From Flavobacteriales bacterium UBA7468 (GTDB lineage Bacteria; Bacteroidota; Bacteroidia; Flavobacteriales_D; Crocinitomicaceae), in assembly GCA_002478565.1 (NCBI GenBank), contig DLPC01000019.1, positions 1-64,000 of the forward strand: a stretch of 64,000 nt of DNA. The letters run 5' to 3'. The notes under the pieces were generated by a model. That model had not been told where the DNA came from. It did not search any database and saw only the letters and a list, made by a program, of their open reading frames with translations. Both the position numbers and the translations under genes were made by a program. Below, piece after piece: positions 24,976-34,536 of the stretch. How positions within the stretch are numbered: the stretch's first letter is position 1; every line of letters starts with the position of its first letter.

Positions 24976-26160
24976 TTAAAGTTGTTTGAGCAGATGCAGT
25001 AAATCAGCTTGTACTTTTTGCGGATAAAAATGTTGTTGGTAATAGTTGAAGTTGGCCTCGCTGTCTGCTTTTCTGGCCTCTTGGTTCGTTAAAAGTGTCA
25101 GACACTCAAGCGCAAAGGAGGAGGCTTCTTGGTGCAAGGTCTTGTGTTTGAAATTACTTAGGCCTTCAGCAGACTTTGCTGTTAGCACCATTGGAGCAGC
25201 CACACTCATGGCCTCTAGTACTTTCATTTTGACCCCAGAACCCGCTTTTAATCCGCTGATAAAAATTCCATGCTCGGCAATAAATGACCTGGCGTCGGGG
25301 ACAAAGCCATGACATTGAACACCTGTTGTTTGCCATCGAGCTATTTGGTCTGAGCCTTTACCTGCGACATGAAAGAGTAGTTGGGGAATAGACTTTCTGA
25401 GATAAGGCAGTACCTCTTTGATGATCCAATCAACAGCATCAATATTGGGTTGCCAATCAAAAGCGCCGATAAAACAGAGTGTAGTTTGCTCTAAATCGGT
25501 ACTCAGTTTTGGAGGTGTTATCGAAGCTGGTAAATATTTGATCGCAGTGAGAGTTTGGGCTTCCATTACTTCGGCGTCTTGTTCTGAAATACTCATGATC
25601 AGGTTGAGGCCACCTTGGTCTTCGCTCCAGATGCTGCGTTCGGCCCATTTTAAGGTATAAGCCAACTGCAACAAATACCAACGTTTGAATAAATTTTTGG
25701 TGCTCTTTGCGAGGTCTTTCCATATTTGATGCTCGATATTATGCGAGCGATAAATGAGTTTTGCCCCTGTAGCTTTCTTCAAGAGTTTCGCATAAATCGC
25801 GGTGAACAAACTCTCGAAAATAATGTAGTCATAATTTTGTTGTTGATCGAGCTTCTTGATGTCCGAGTAGACATCGGTCGAGTAAAAGCGGGAGAGGTTG
25901 TAGGACTCTTGTTTCAAAAGAGAAAATAAAGCAGCTATGGGTTTTACTCGGGTATCTATTGAATGGGCAAAGACTTTGAGTTTCGAATTTTTAGGAAAAT
26001 CTTCAGGGTTAAACGGGTGCTTATGCGTTGAAAAACAATAATAATCTATGGCCTGAATTTCTTGAATGGCTAATGCATCATTTAGCAAGCGTGCCATGGC
26101 CAAACAGCCACCATCAAGAATGGGGTAGGGAGGTTTATGACTGACAATTAAGATCTTCAT
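24976..26160 (-). CDS. Glycosyltransferase, family 4
   Basis: 394 residues with a GT-B layout. The N-terminal acceptor domain has KILIVSHKPPYPILDGG and YRSHNIEHQIW (the common 'HN.E' of this branch). The C-terminal donor domain has LCFIGAFDWQPNIDAVDWI, a FVPDARSFI turn, and GSGVKMKVLEAMSVAAPMVL holding the E-x7-type donor-binding loop. It transfers an activated sugar to a lipid or glycan acceptor at the inner membrane. The ATG overlaps the permease gene's end by four bases (26157-26160), so the order permease, GT4, GT2 is one operon. The substrate cannot be read from the sequence. Confidence 0.82.
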   Translation of the reverse strand: MKILIVSHKPPYPILDGGCLAMARLLNDALAIQEIQAIDYYCFSTHKHPFNPEDFPKNSKLKVFAHSIDTRVKPIAALFSLLKQESYNLSRFYSTDVYSDIKKLDQQQNYDYIIFESLFTAIYAKLLKKATGAKLIYRSHNIEHQIWKDLAKSTKNLFKRWYLLQLAYTLKWAERSIWSEDQGGLNLIMSISEQDAEVMEAQTLTAIKYLPASITPPKLSTDLEQTTLCFIGAFDWQPNIDAVDWIIKEVLPYLRKSIPQLLFHVAGKGSDQIARWQTTGVQCHGFVPDARSFIAEHGIFISGLKAGSGVKMKVLEAMSVAAPMVLTAKSAEGLSNFKHKTLHQEASSFALECLTLLTNQEARKADSEANFNYYQQHFYPQKVQADLLHLLKQL

Positions 26161-27575
26161 ATGATTTTCTTGTCTAAGATAGCGGCTCTAGTAAAGAGAA
26201 TGGCTATTGGAGTAAATAGGATGGCTGCTAACCACATTCCGATAAAAGGCGAAATTGAACCGGTATCGGCGAGGTTTTCACCAATTGAGATCAGGATGAA
26301 GTAGAGCATGAAAATGAGAGCTGCAATGACTACTGGTGCACCAAAGCCACCTTTGCGAATTAAAGCACCCAATGGGGCGCCGACAAAAAATAATACAATG
26401 ATGGAATAGGTTAAGGCAAATTTGCGGTGAAACTCTATCCAATAAAGGGTGGTTTCTCGATCCAACGCCTCGGTGTTTTGTTGTTGCATTTCGAGTTGTT
26501 GTTGATTGCGCCTTATTTTAGAAAGTGCCAGCGTTCGGGCTACTTTCAAGTCATTGGCATTGAGCTCTTTGCTTGTTTTGACAGGAATGGATTTGAATTC
26601 TTGGAGTGAAGGATCGTGAATTTTGGCTTGTAAAATTTGGCTGTTTAAACTCATGTAAGCTCGTGTGGTTTGCAAGCCGAAAAGCTGCTGCAACTGTTGT
26701 TTTTTCTTGGCTACGCTATCGAGGGCAGCATTGATCTGAAATACATTGAGCATTTCATATTTGTCGGTAAACAAATCTTCTTTGGACCGATTGAGATCAA
26801 GGCCTTCAATATCCAATTTATATACTCCTTGATCGAAGCGAGAAACGCGCGAAGGCCGAGAAGAGGGGTTGGTCAGAACGCCATTTGAAAGATACATCGG
26901 GTTCTGAATTTCGAGTTCTTCTAATATTCGACCATTGCGCAAGTCTAAAAACAAATAACGCCCATTGACCGATTTGTAAACAGTTGCTTGTTTGGCCCGA
27001 ACGGTTCTTAATTGCGTTGGTTGTGTGTAGTCGTGAATAGTGACGCCCTCGCACTGATTGCCTTTCAAGGAGTCAATTTTAATGGCGTATCCTTCAAAAT
27101 GTTTGGAATATACACCTGGAGTCAGGAGCGTAGAGATTTTCTTGTTTTGTATGTCATAGATTAAGGTGTGCCATTTGAGGTTGGCTGCAGGAATGACATA
27201 ATTGGCAAAAATAAAAGTTGCCACTGCGATACTGCTGACAATGATGATGAGTGGACGCATGATGCGCAATAGAGAGAAACCACTAGACTTGAGTGCAGTA
27301 AGCTCATTGTGCTCGGCTAAATTGCCGAAGGTCATGAGAGAGGAAAGAAGAATGGCCAAAGGTAGAGCTAAGGGTATGATACTTGCTGAAACATAAAACA
27401 ATAACTCTAGAATGACCAACACGCTAATACCTTTACCCATCAAATCGTCGATGTAGAGCCAAAAAAACTGCAAGATGAGCATAAACATCGAGATCAAGAG
27501 CGTCACGATGAAAGGCCCAGTAAAGGCTTTCAGGCTAAATAGGACCAGTCTTTTCAAGTAAAAAAGTTTGGACAA
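26157..27575 (-). CDS. LptF/LptG-family permease
   Basis: 472 residues. Membrane helices lie near 12-36 (FSLKAFTGPFIVTLLISMF), 55-75 and 100-125, a large periplasmic beta-jelly-roll fills about 130-340, and three helices form the C-terminus (from YSIIVLFFVGAPLGALIRKG). WLYIDDLMGKGI is a typical family segment. Family knowledge: two such permeases with ATPase LptB extract lipopolysaccharide and push it to the periplasmic bridge. The start is TTG (27573-27575); no ATG lies before the first helix. It shares an operon with two glycosyltransferases. Confidence 0.85.
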   Translation of the reverse strand: MSKLFYLKRLVLFSLKAFTGPFIVTLLISMFMLILQFFWLYIDDLMGKGISVLVILELLFYVSASIIPLALPLAILLSSLMTFGNLAEHNELTALKSSGFSLLRIMRPLIIIVSSIAVATFIFANYVIPAANLKWHTLIYDIQNKKISTLLTPGVYSKHFEGYAIKIDSLKGNQCEGVTIHDYTQPTQLRTVRAKQATVYKSVNGRYLFLDLRNGRILEELEIQNPMYLSNGVLTNPSSRPSRVSRFDQGVYKLDIEGLDLNRSKEDLFTDKYEMLNVFQINAALDSVAKKKQQLQQLFGLQTTRAYMSLNSQILQAKIHDPSLQEFKSIPVKTSKELNANDLKVARTLALSKIRRNQQQLEMQQQNTEALDRETTLYWIEFHRKFALTYSIIVLFFVGAPLGALIRKGGFGAPVVIAALIFMLYFILISIGENLADTGSISPFIGMWLAAILFTPIAILFTRAAILDKKII

Positions 27576-27609
27576 ATTTAGCGATTAAATGGCTAAAAAT
27601 GCTGTTGAA

Positions 27610-28002
27610 TTATGCACCAATGATTCTTTTGAGGTCGTTGATGGCTTGGTTCCAGAGGGCTAAGTTACCTTCTTTGTCAGAAGGGTTAGCGAAGTCAGTG
27701 ATGTGTAAGATGACAGAATTAGTCATGGGGTCAACAACATAGGAGAGCTCGAAAAAGGTATCGAGGCCTTCTTCTTCGTCCTCGAGCCATTGAAAGCGAA
27801 TTTTTGAGTTCATTTTGTAAAGTGCCAAACGCGCTTGCTCTTCGTTGCCGTCCCACTCAAAGGTGTAGATGTCGTCTTGGACTTTGACGTCGTCGGCAAA
27901 CCAATCAGAAAGGCCGTCAGGTGTGGTAATTAACTTTTCTAAGACTCTTGGAGAGGTTTTGAGTAGAAATTCAAGCTTGTATTTTTCTTTATTGGACCCC
28001 AT
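27610..28002 (-). CDS. START-like domain protein (Bacteroidota)
   Basis: 130 residues of an AHSA1/START-like fold: KYKLEFLLKTSPRVLEKLI at the start, DGLSDWFADDVK, YTFEWDG, and the C-terminal helix LWNQAINDLKRIIG. It is a conserved single-domain protein of the phylum; no ligand is known. It is 34 bases upstream of the permease gene on the same strand and may lead that operon. It diverges from the methyltransferase gene at 28051. Confidence 0.8.
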   Translation of the reverse strand: MGSNKEKYKLEFLLKTSPRVLEKLITTPDGLSDWFADDVKVQDDIYTFEWDGNEEQARLALYKMNSKIRFQWLEDEEEGLDTFFELSYVVDPMTNSVILHITDFANPSDKEGNLALWNQAINDLKRIIGA

Positions 28003-28050
28003 TATTTATTGTTACATTTGTCAATCTTTAAATATACAAAAATTAAGCTA

Positions 28051-28776
28051 ATGTCAGCGCAAAATCAATGGGAAAAGCTAGGTAATCAGTTTTTTAAGTA
28101 CAGAGGTCAAATCCCTGCCTTCATATTTTTATTGGCTTTTGGACTCATGCATTTATACCCAGAAAAAGAAATTTGGCACAATGCTACCAATACCTACCTC
28201 GCGCTAGCATTAGTCGTATTAGGACATTTGATTCGTGCATTGGCGGTTGGTAAACGCGCGGCTCATACTTCAGGCCGAAATAGAGACGAACAAGTTGCTG
28301 AGGCTTTGAATTCGACTGGCATCTATTCAATGGTACGCCATCCACTTTATTTAGGAAATATCACTACCTATATGGGTTGGGTTGTCTTCACCGGTATTTC
28401 TTGGTTAATTCCTTTGATGCTCTTTATATTTTTATTCTACTACCGTTTTATCATCTATGCCGAGGAACAATTTTTAACCAGAAAATTCGGTCAAGAATAC
28501 CAACTTTGGAAAAGACAAACGCCACTTCTTTTACCTGCTTTTTGGAGATTTCGTAAAAACCCGCATGCCTTTTCTTGGAAAGTAGTCATTGAAAATGAAT
28601 ACACCGGTATGGCTGCATCCCTAACAACAGCTTGGATTTTACTTGCGTTTCAATGGTATGTCTTAGGTGAATTCAACGCAAGAGCCATGCAGCTGCTTGG
28701 TTTTGCCATCTTTATCTTGGTTTTCACTTACGGACTGCGTTACCTCAGGAAGAAAACGCAATTCTTTAAGGTTTAA
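28051..28776 (+). CDS. ICMT/PEMT-like integral membrane methyltransferase
   Basis: 241 residues from ATG 28051; a longer frame to 28009 runs into the divergent gene's upstream region, so it was not chosen. Five to six membrane helices are visible (IPAFIFLLAFGLMHLYP, YLALALVVLGHLIRAL, and others). The cytoplasmic SAM-binding motifs are YSMVRHPLYLGN and EEQFLTRKFGQEYQLWKRQ, typical of the isoprenylcysteine methyltransferase-like family. In bacteria such enzymes methylate lipids, or lipid A phosphate in Leptospira. The substrate here is unknown. Plus-strand gene facing recR. Confidence 0.8.
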   Translation: MSAQNQWEKLGNQFFKYRGQIPAFIFLLAFGLMHLYPEKEIWHNATNTYLALALVVLGHLIRALAVGKRAAHTSGRNRDEQVAEALNSTGIYSMVRHPLYLGNITTYMGWVVFTGISWLIPLMLFIFLFYYRFIIYAEEQFLTRKFGQEYQLWKRQTPLLLPAFWRFRKNPHAFSWKVVIENEYTGMAASLTTAWILLAFQWYVLGEFNARAMQLLGFAIFILVFTYGLRYLRKKTQFFKV

Positions 28777-28797
28777 AAAACCTCTTCTTTCATTGCT

Positions 28798-29409
28798 TTA
28801 TTCCGACAAGTCAAACACTTGTCTTTGTTGCAAACTTCGCCCTAGTGTGAGTTCGTCTGCGTATTGTAATTCTGAACCCACTGCAATTCCTCTAGAGATC
28901 CTTGTGATCAAGACATCATAAGGCTTGAGTTTTTTAAACAAATAGTAGTTTGTTGTGTCGCCCTCCATTGTTGGGCTTAGTGCCAGGATCAATTCTTTGA
29001 CTTCTTGGGTTTCGAGTCTTTCGAGGAGTCTTGGTATCAGTAAGTCTTGAGGGCCAACGCCGTCCATTGGCGCAATGAGCCCACCCAACACATGATAAGT
29101 TCCTTGATACGACGCAGTGGCTTCAATAGCCATGACATCTCGGATGTCTTCCACAATACAAATCAAAGAAGTATCTCTTTTAGGGTTGCTGCAAACATGA
29201 CAAACAGGGACATCAGAAAGGTTTCCGCAATTAGTACAGCGCAATACTTTGTCTTGTAAAGCGGCAATTGCAGTCACAAAGTCTTGAATTTCAAGCTCTG
29301 AACGCTTCAGAAGATCAAGTGCCAAACGCAAGGCGCTGCGTCTTCCTATGCCTGGAAGGCTCGCAATTTGATCCACAGCCGCTTCTAGATATTGTGATGG
29401 AATTTGCAT
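28798..29409 (-). CDS. recR: Recombination mediator RecR
   Basis: 203 residues, the usual length. Helix-hairpin-helix at about 18-30 (LPGIGRRSALRLA), zinc finger C58, C61, C70, C73 (CTNCGNLSDVPVCHVC), then a Toprim domain (LICIVEDIRDVMAIEATASY, GPQDLLIPRLLERL) and a Walker-B-like tail. RecR with RecO and RecF loads RecA at gaps and ends. It diverges from smpB with 57 bases between starts. Confidence 0.97.
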   Translation of the reverse strand: MQIPSQYLEAAVDQIASLPGIGRRSALRLALDLLKRSELEIQDFVTAIAALQDKVLRCTNCGNLSDVPVCHVCSNPKRDTSLICIVEDIRDVMAIEATASYQGTYHVLGGLIAPMDGVGPQDLLIPRLLERLETQEVKELILALSPTMEGDTTNYYLFKKLKPYDVLITRISRGIAVGSELQYADELTLGRSLQQRQVFDLSE

Positions 29410-29466
29410 GCTTGTAAAATTAACGATTCTTTTTACTTAGCGGCTTTAAAACACTAACTTTGCAAC

Positions 29467-29919
29467 ATGGCCGTCAAAGAGCTCAATATCCGTAACAAGC
29501 GCGCGCGCTTTGAATTTCACCTCGAGGAAATCTTCGAAGCGGGTATTGTATTAACCGGTACTGAAATCAAAAGTATCCGCAACGGGAAGGCCAGTATTTT
29601 GGAGTCCTATGGCATCTATGACAAAGGTGAAGTGTGGTTGCGCAACATGCACATTACCGAATATGAAAATGGCTCTTTTTATAACCACAAGCCTAGAGCA
29701 GACCGCAAACTTTTGTTGCAGCGTAAGGAAATTACACGCATAGAGAAGTTTCTTAAAATCAAAGGAAATACGCTCGTTCCACTCAAATTGTTTTTGTCCG
29801 ACAAAGGCTGGGTGAAGTTGCAAATAGCCTGCGGCACAGGTAAAAAGCTTCATGACAAGCGTCACGACCTTAAGGAAAAAGACGATCGTCGCGAAATGGA
29901 CCGCATGCTCAAAAGATAA
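29467..29919 (+). CDS. smpB: SsrA-binding protein SmpB
   Basis: 150 residues, typical length. Conserved segments: RNKRARFEFHLEEIFEAGI, VLTGTEIKSIRNGKASI, FYNHKPRADRKLLL, and the C-terminal basic tail (GKKLHDKRHDLKEKDDRRE). It binds tmRNA and delivers it to stalled ribosomes for trans-translation. It ends just before a strong intrinsic terminator. The tmRNA gene itself is not in the window. Confidence 0.97.
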   Translation: MAVKELNIRNKRARFEFHLEEIFEAGIVLTGTEIKSIRNGKASILESYGIYDKGEVWLRNMHITEYENGSFYNHKPRADRKLLLQRKEITRIEKFLKIKGNTLVPLKLFLSDKGWVKLQIACGTGKKLHDKRHDLKEKDDRREMDRMLKR

Positions 29920-29925
29920 ACCATC

Positions 29926-29954
29926 AAAAAAGCCCGAAGTTGTCGGGCTTTTTT
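29926..29954. terminator. Bidirectional intrinsic terminator between smpB and the LolA-like gene
   Basis: A stem of AAAAAAGCCCGA (29926-29937) and TCGGGCTTTTTT (29943-29954) around a 5-base loop (AGTTG). It is A-rich on one side and T-rich on the other, so it can stop transcription from both convergent genes. Confidence 0.9.
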
Positions 29955-29978
29955 ATTGAAATGGGTTGTTTGCTTGAA

Positions 29979-30620
29979 TTAATCCTTAATAACCGGATAT
30001 CCTGGGTACTTCTTTTTATCGAATACAAACTTGGTGTCGTCAATATCTGGATTGGCTGTAAATTTTGTCACGACATAGGTCATGACGGTTCCATCTTTGG
30101 CTTTCATGCTTGCCTTCAAAAGTTCGTTGTCTGTTTTTGAGATATATAACACAATGGTGTGGTACTCGGCTTTGGCCGGAACTTTTGGATAAAGATTAAT
30201 GACATGAACAGGCTCGCCGTTTAGTTTATCCTCGTGGTCATATTTGTTTTTAAAACCAGTTTCCCAGATGGTCATGAGTTTTTTGGGATTGATCGATTCT
30301 TCATCGTTTGCATTAGCATCGGATTCATAAACTGAACGCTCGTCTTTGACGATGGTCCATGTTTTCACACCATTACAAATCATGGTGTTGTCTCCGTAGG
30401 AGGCATAAAATTTATTGCCTTTTACCCAGCCTTTACCGATCTCGTTTTCATTGGTGCCGGTTGTATTATTTTTAACACTTGCTGAAAACTCGATGTAGAA
30501 AGACTTCATGCCTTTCATTTTTGTAGATAGTCTGTCAAGAATTCCTTGAGCTTTAGCGTCTTGTGCATTTACATTTAAAGTAACTATTGAAATCAAGACG
30601 GAGAATAGTAAAAAACGCAT
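29979..30620 (-). CDS. LolA-like outer-membrane lipoprotein carrier protein
   Basis: 213 residues with a signal peptide (MRFLLFSVLISIVTLNVNAQ). The mature part fits the LolA fold: ILDRLSTKMKGMKSFYIEFS at the start, GWVKGNKFYASYGDNTMICNG, and a C-terminal FTANPDIDDTKFVFDKKKYP. The fold is an open beta-barrel with a hydrophobic cavity. Family knowledge: it carries lipoproteins across the periplasm to LolB; the Bacteroidota versions lack a proven LolB partner. Convergent with smpB across the terminator. Confidence 0.82.
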   Translation of the reverse strand: MRFLLFSVLISIVTLNVNAQDAKAQGILDRLSTKMKGMKSFYIEFSASVKNNTTGTNENEIGKGWVKGNKFYASYGDNTMICNGVKTWTIVKDERSVYESDANANDEESINPKKLMTIWETGFKNKYDHEDKLNGEPVHVINLYPKVPAKAEYHTIVLYISKTDNELLKASMKAKDGTVMTYVVTKFTANPDIDDTKFVFDKKKYPGYPVIKD

Positions 30621-30673
30621 ATGAAATATTTTCAGTGCAAATATCAGAAATTATGCCAAATCCACGAAATCTT

Positions 30674-33600
30674 TTATTGAACCACCACTATAGAAAGGTT
30701 ACTAATTAGCTTCGTGCTCTTTATTTGTAAAAGATAGGTGCCAGCATTCAACGCAGCCGGCAGTATAAGTGCTTCATTTTTTTGATAACGTTTGACTTCT
30801 TTGCCGCTTAAATCGAGCAGGACAACTTGTTCAAATTCGGGTCCTTGAATTTGAAAGCTACTACCTGGACAAAGTGGGTTGGGATAGACACTTCTTTTTT
30901 GTGCTTCAAGCGTGGTTTGACCCGCCATGGAACCAATTTGAATATTGTCTAAATACACGCAATTTCCAAAATACCCAATGTTTCTAAATGCGATTTGTAT
31001 CAGGCCAATCTGAGCAAAGGCACTCAAATCTATAGAGTCAGTGCGCCACTGCGATGAGCTTGGGGTAAAGAAGCTTTGAAAGTCTGGTGAGGTTGAAAGT
31101 GCTGTTCCACCCTTGTGATACAACACTTGCTCTGTTGCAAAACAGTCAGTAGAGACAACAACTTCCAAGGTATCTGAATAACCCGCACCCCAGCGCGCGT
31201 AGGCCACATCAAAATATAAGGTGGGTTGAATGTCTAAGAAAGCAGTTTCTAGCGGGAAAATGAGGTCATCAAAGGTGCCATTCGAATTGATGTTATAATT
31301 GTCAAAATAGGTTGCATTACTTGTAGCGCCAAAACCTCCTGCCGTAGTGGAGAGCAACCAAGTACCACTTCCATTTTCATCCCAAACAGACCACCCTGAA
31401 GGAAGAAAATCAGCTTCAAAAGACTCCTCAATTCCCGATTGAAAAGCAAAGAAATCAAGTGTCACATAAAGCGAATCGGTGTCGGTGTGTCCGTTGGCAT
31501 CTGTAATGGTCAGAATAGCGAGGTGCTGCCCTGCGTTAGGGAAGTAAACACTCGGATTTCTGAGGTTTGAAAAAGCAGGTATACCAGTAGGAAATTGCCA
31601 GCTCCAAGTCGCTCCTTGGTGAGCCAAATAAGAATAGTCGTCAAAATGAAAAGAATCGATTTCACAGGTAACCGTTTGGTTTAATTGATCGACCATAATT
31701 CTGGCTTGAACACTACTTGGATTTTCTACAAGTGCACTTTCGTAAATCCCTTTGCCATAGGTGGCTAGTCTCATTTTTTGATCACGGTAAAATGGTTTGA
31801 GGATATTGCCATTCGTGAAGGTCGGCAAGCCGTTGTTTTCAAGTGTGAAATTTTGTGTGTTGTTTCGGTAATAAACCGCTTTGTTAGTGGCTACATAAAT
31901 TCCTCCATCTGTACCTGCAATATGTACCAATGATTGTATCGATTCATTATTAAGAATGTTGCTTGTTAAGTTGTTCCAGGTACTGCCACCATCGGTAGTC
32001 TTGAATATTTTGGAACCGTTCGCACCACTTGGATAGGCTAACCAAAGTTCTTGATCATTGGCAGCATTGAGTGCCAACAACATACGGCTTGAATTACCAG
32101 TTGGAGTATTGAGTTGCGTCCAAGTTAGGCCTCCATCAATTGTTTTCCAAAGTTTCCCAAGCGCGCCACTTGCTGCTCTTTGATTGAGGTAAATAATAGC
32201 CGGATTTTGATTAGAAATCTCTATGTAATTGATTTTTTCGTTGGGATTACTTCCAAATGTTTGGACCAGTTCAAAAGAAGCACCTTTATCTTTAGTGACA
32301 TAAAGACTGTTGTCTTTACCGGTATAGGCAATGCTGTAGCAATTTGGATGAAATACCAGTTCTGTAGACTCAGCTGCCCAATAACTTTCATTCGGATTGA
32401 TGCCAAATGAGGTATTCTGGATGGGACCTTGTAATTGTTGCGGAATTCTTTTACCATCAACATCAGAGTAGTAGGTCAGTTTGTTGTCTCCGGGGTTGAC
32501 ATAACCAGTCGGAGCCTCACCGCCGCCTAACTCCAGAAAGTTTCCAGCGCCGTAGTTTTCATGATAAGCTAAATTCCCGTTGTGATAGAGCCCGCCAACT
32601 AAGACATCTTCATTCCAGCCATTATCGAAGCCCCAATAATCGGAACCATGTAAACCCGACATTAAAAAGTCCGGCTGTGTTGCAAGAAAGTCATTTGAAT
32701 GATAAATGCCGCCATCAGTAGTGATCCAGGTATGCGAACCAACAACCCTAAAATCTTGATTATCCACATGTAATTGCAGTGGTCCGCCAACGTATCCGGA
32801 AACCGGTGCAAAAGTGAGCCCTCCATCTGTTGAACGGTATAAATTCATGCCGCCTACTAGTATTTCATCGGCATTTGAAGGGTTTGCAACAATGGCGCAG
32901 TTATAGAAACCTTGGTGATAATTCCAAGTTGGTGTGCCACAGGCCAAATTGAGATGTGTGCTTGAGTAAGGGCCTCCAGCAGGGCTATTTGGAAGTGTCC
33001 AGGTTGTTCCTGCATCATTACTGACATAAACACCAATGAAGCCAACATCATTTGGCTTGGCTTCTCCAATTAAATAGGCATAAACTTTTTGCGGATTCGC
33101 TGCACTCACAGCCAAACGACCTCCGCCATCAATACGGGCTGGATCAGTAGAACTGTACCAACCATTATCTTGAAGTGTCCAGTTGAGACCAGCATCCGTA
33201 GAAATAAAAAATTCGCTACGAATCAGGGTTGGGTTGTTTTTTAGTAAATATAACGTTTGGGTTGTGCCAGGTTTTAATTTGATATCGTAACTTTTTTGAT
33301 TGACAATTAAATTCCATGTTTGACCAGCATCTGAACTTCTGTAAAGTCCTTTTCCTGTTGCAGCCAAAACAATATTAGGATTTGAAGGTAAAATCAAAAT
33401 TTCGTTGGCATTGAGCCCTGTACTTGACAATACCTGAGACCAACTCTGGCCAGCGTCCGTACTTTTAAAAATACCGTTATTTCCTGCTGCAAAAACAATA
33501 TTGCCGTTTGTGGGATGGACTTCTATTGCTGTCACACCACTGCCAAAATCGAGTGTTTTCGAAATCAAAGACCAGTTCAATCCGGCATTTGTACTGCGAT

Positions 33601-34090
33601 ACACCTCTCCGGGCTCTGTTCCGCAATAACAAATATTGGGCTGACCTTCGCATTGATCCAAGGAATAGACATTGGTTTGGCCAGAACCTGGTGTGGCACC
33701 TTCTTGAAAGTTCGTAATTGGACCTACGATTGACCAGTTACTTGATTTAGTTTGCTGCCCTTGTTTTTTGAGGTAATTGGCACGTTGTGCATTTTGGGTA
33801 GCCTCATCCAAAGGGCTTAAAAATCCAAGTTCATTGACGCTGTATTGGGCTTGGCGCATCAGGCGCTTGTAAAATTGGGTATGGTAATTTTTTTCAAAAG
33901 GGTGTGTTCGGTAAAAAGCCTCGTAGGCATTGCGTACTTCGATGATGTTTGGATTTGATGCATACATCATTTGCGCCCATGTCGGTAGGGTATTGATTTC
34001 GTTGTCTGAGGGCCTTGGCATTTGTTGCGCCCTTAGTGTATGATTGAGTAGGAGTGTAAAAAGTACGAGGTAGGTAAATGTCTTCAACAT
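30674..34090 (-). CDS. Large Asp-box (BNR/VPS10-like) secreted protein, T9SS type A
   Basis: 1138 residues with a signal peptide (YLVLFTLLLNHTLRAQ). From about residue 120 to 730 there are nine Asp-box turns, S/T-x-D-(A/G)-G-x-(S/T/N)-(W/F), such as STDAGQSWSQ, SSDAGQTWNL and TTDGGSTWNN. This indicates one or two VPS10/sialidase-like propellers. A PKD-type segment follows (TWSWQFPTGIP), then a jelly-roll of about 160 residues (EESFEADFLPSGWSVWDENG). The C-terminus is a type A sorting domain (VYPNPLCPGSSFQIQGPE, LLDLSGKEV, AGTYLLQIKST). Sialidase catalytic residues were not recognised, so it is probably a binding propeller. It has no T9SS neighbour. Confidence 0.85.
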   Translation of the reverse strand: MLKTFTYLVLFTLLLNHTLRAQQMPRPSDNEINTLPTWAQMMYASNPNIIEVRNAYEAFYRTHPFEKNYHTQFYKRLMRQAQYSVNELGFLSPLDEATQNAQRANYLKKQGQQTKSSNWSIVGPITNFQEGATPGSGQTNVYSLDQCEGQPNICYCGTEPGEVYRSTNAGLNWSLISKTLDFGSGVTAIEVHPTNGNIVFAAGNNGIFKSTDAGQSWSQVLSSTGLNANEILILPSNPNIVLAATGKGLYRSSDAGQTWNLIVNQKSYDIKLKPGTTQTLYLLKNNPTLIRSEFFISTDAGLNWTLQDNGWYSSTDPARIDGGGRLAVSAANPQKVYAYLIGEAKPNDVGFIGVYVSNDAGTTWTLPNSPAGGPYSSTHLNLACGTPTWNYHQGFYNCAIVANPSNADEILVGGMNLYRSTDGGLTFAPVSGYVGGPLQLHVDNQDFRVVGSHTWITTDGGIYHSNDFLATQPDFLMSGLHGSDYWGFDNGWNEDVLVGGLYHNGNLAYHENYGAGNFLELGGGEAPTGYVNPGDNKLTYYSDVDGKRIPQQLQGPIQNTSFGINPNESYWAAESTELVFHPNCYSIAYTGKDNSLYVTKDKGASFELVQTFGSNPNEKINYIEISNQNPAIIYLNQRAASGALGKLWKTIDGGLTWTQLNTPTGNSSRMLLALNAANDQELWLAYPSGANGSKIFKTTDGGSTWNNLTSNILNNESIQSLVHIAGTDGGIYVATNKAVYYRNNTQNFTLENNGLPTFTNGNILKPFYRDQKMRLATYGKGIYESALVENPSSVQARIMVDQLNQTVTCEIDSFHFDDYSYLAHQGATWSWQFPTGIPAFSNLRNPSVYFPNAGQHLAILTITDANGHTDTDSLYVTLDFFAFQSGIEESFEADFLPSGWSVWDENGSGTWLLSTTAGGFGATSNATYFDNYNINSNGTFDDLIFPLETAFLDIQPTLYFDVAYARWGAGYSDTLEVVVSTDCFATEQVLYHKGGTALSTSPDFQSFFTPSSSQWRTDSIDLSAFAQIGLIQIAFRNIGYFGNCVYLDNIQIGSMAGQTTLEAQKRSVYPNPLCPGSSFQIQGPEFEQVVLLDLSGKEVKRYQKNEALILPAALNAGTYLLQIKSTKLISNLSIVVVQ

Positions 34091-34131
34091 GTTGCTAATT
34101 TTGAAGACACAATTTAAGCAGAAAAAAGGGC

Positions 34132-34536
34132 TTATAAAAATCTATCTTTATGATCTTCCGTTGGAATTGGACATGTTGGAAGTTGCCCAAACCACTGATA
34201 ACGCTTTGCTGCGACCCTGAAATAAAAGAAATCTCGCATAAAACGAGGAACCAACCAACCGAGCTGAGACCAATGGAACCAAGAATAAAGGTCCTTGTAG
34301 ATCATAAGAACAGCGGTAGAGCCTTGGTAGCAGCTACTTTTCCGATAATAAGTGATGCTTTTATCAAGATTTTCAGGTAATGTAAGCTGAAAATTAGCAG
34401 CATTATCTAAAAGATTTTGGTAACTCGTGAAAAAAAACTGCCCTCTCGAATCACGTTTGATAACATATTGCGTAAAGCGATTGCAAAGTACGCAAACACC
34501 GTCAAAAACTATGAGCCTCGATGGGAGTTGGGTCAT
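34132..34536 (-). CDS. DCC-family thiol-disulfide oxidoreductase-like protein (DUF393)
   Basis: 134 residues with the family motif FDGVCVLCNRFTQYVIKRD (C15-x2-C18 thioredoxin-like pair) and YRKSSCYQGSTAVLMIY later. Family knowledge: a thioredoxin-like fold, largely uncharacterised. The ATG overlaps the lon stop by four bases (ATGA 34533-34536), so it is translated after Lon and may be linked to stress response. Confidence 0.83.
   Translation of the reverse strand: MTQLPSRLIVFDGVCVLCNRFTQYVIKRDSRGQFFFTSYQNLLDNAANFQLTLPENLDKSITYYRKSSCYQGSTAVLMIYKDLYSWFHWSQLGWLVPRFMRDFFYFRVAAKRYQWFGQLPTCPIPTEDHKDRFL

Noticed and set aside
28766..28790. Small AGGTTT/AACCT hairpin after the methyltransferase gene as a terminator
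   Set aside because: The stem is short and AT-rich and lies partly within the coding end; too weak to call.
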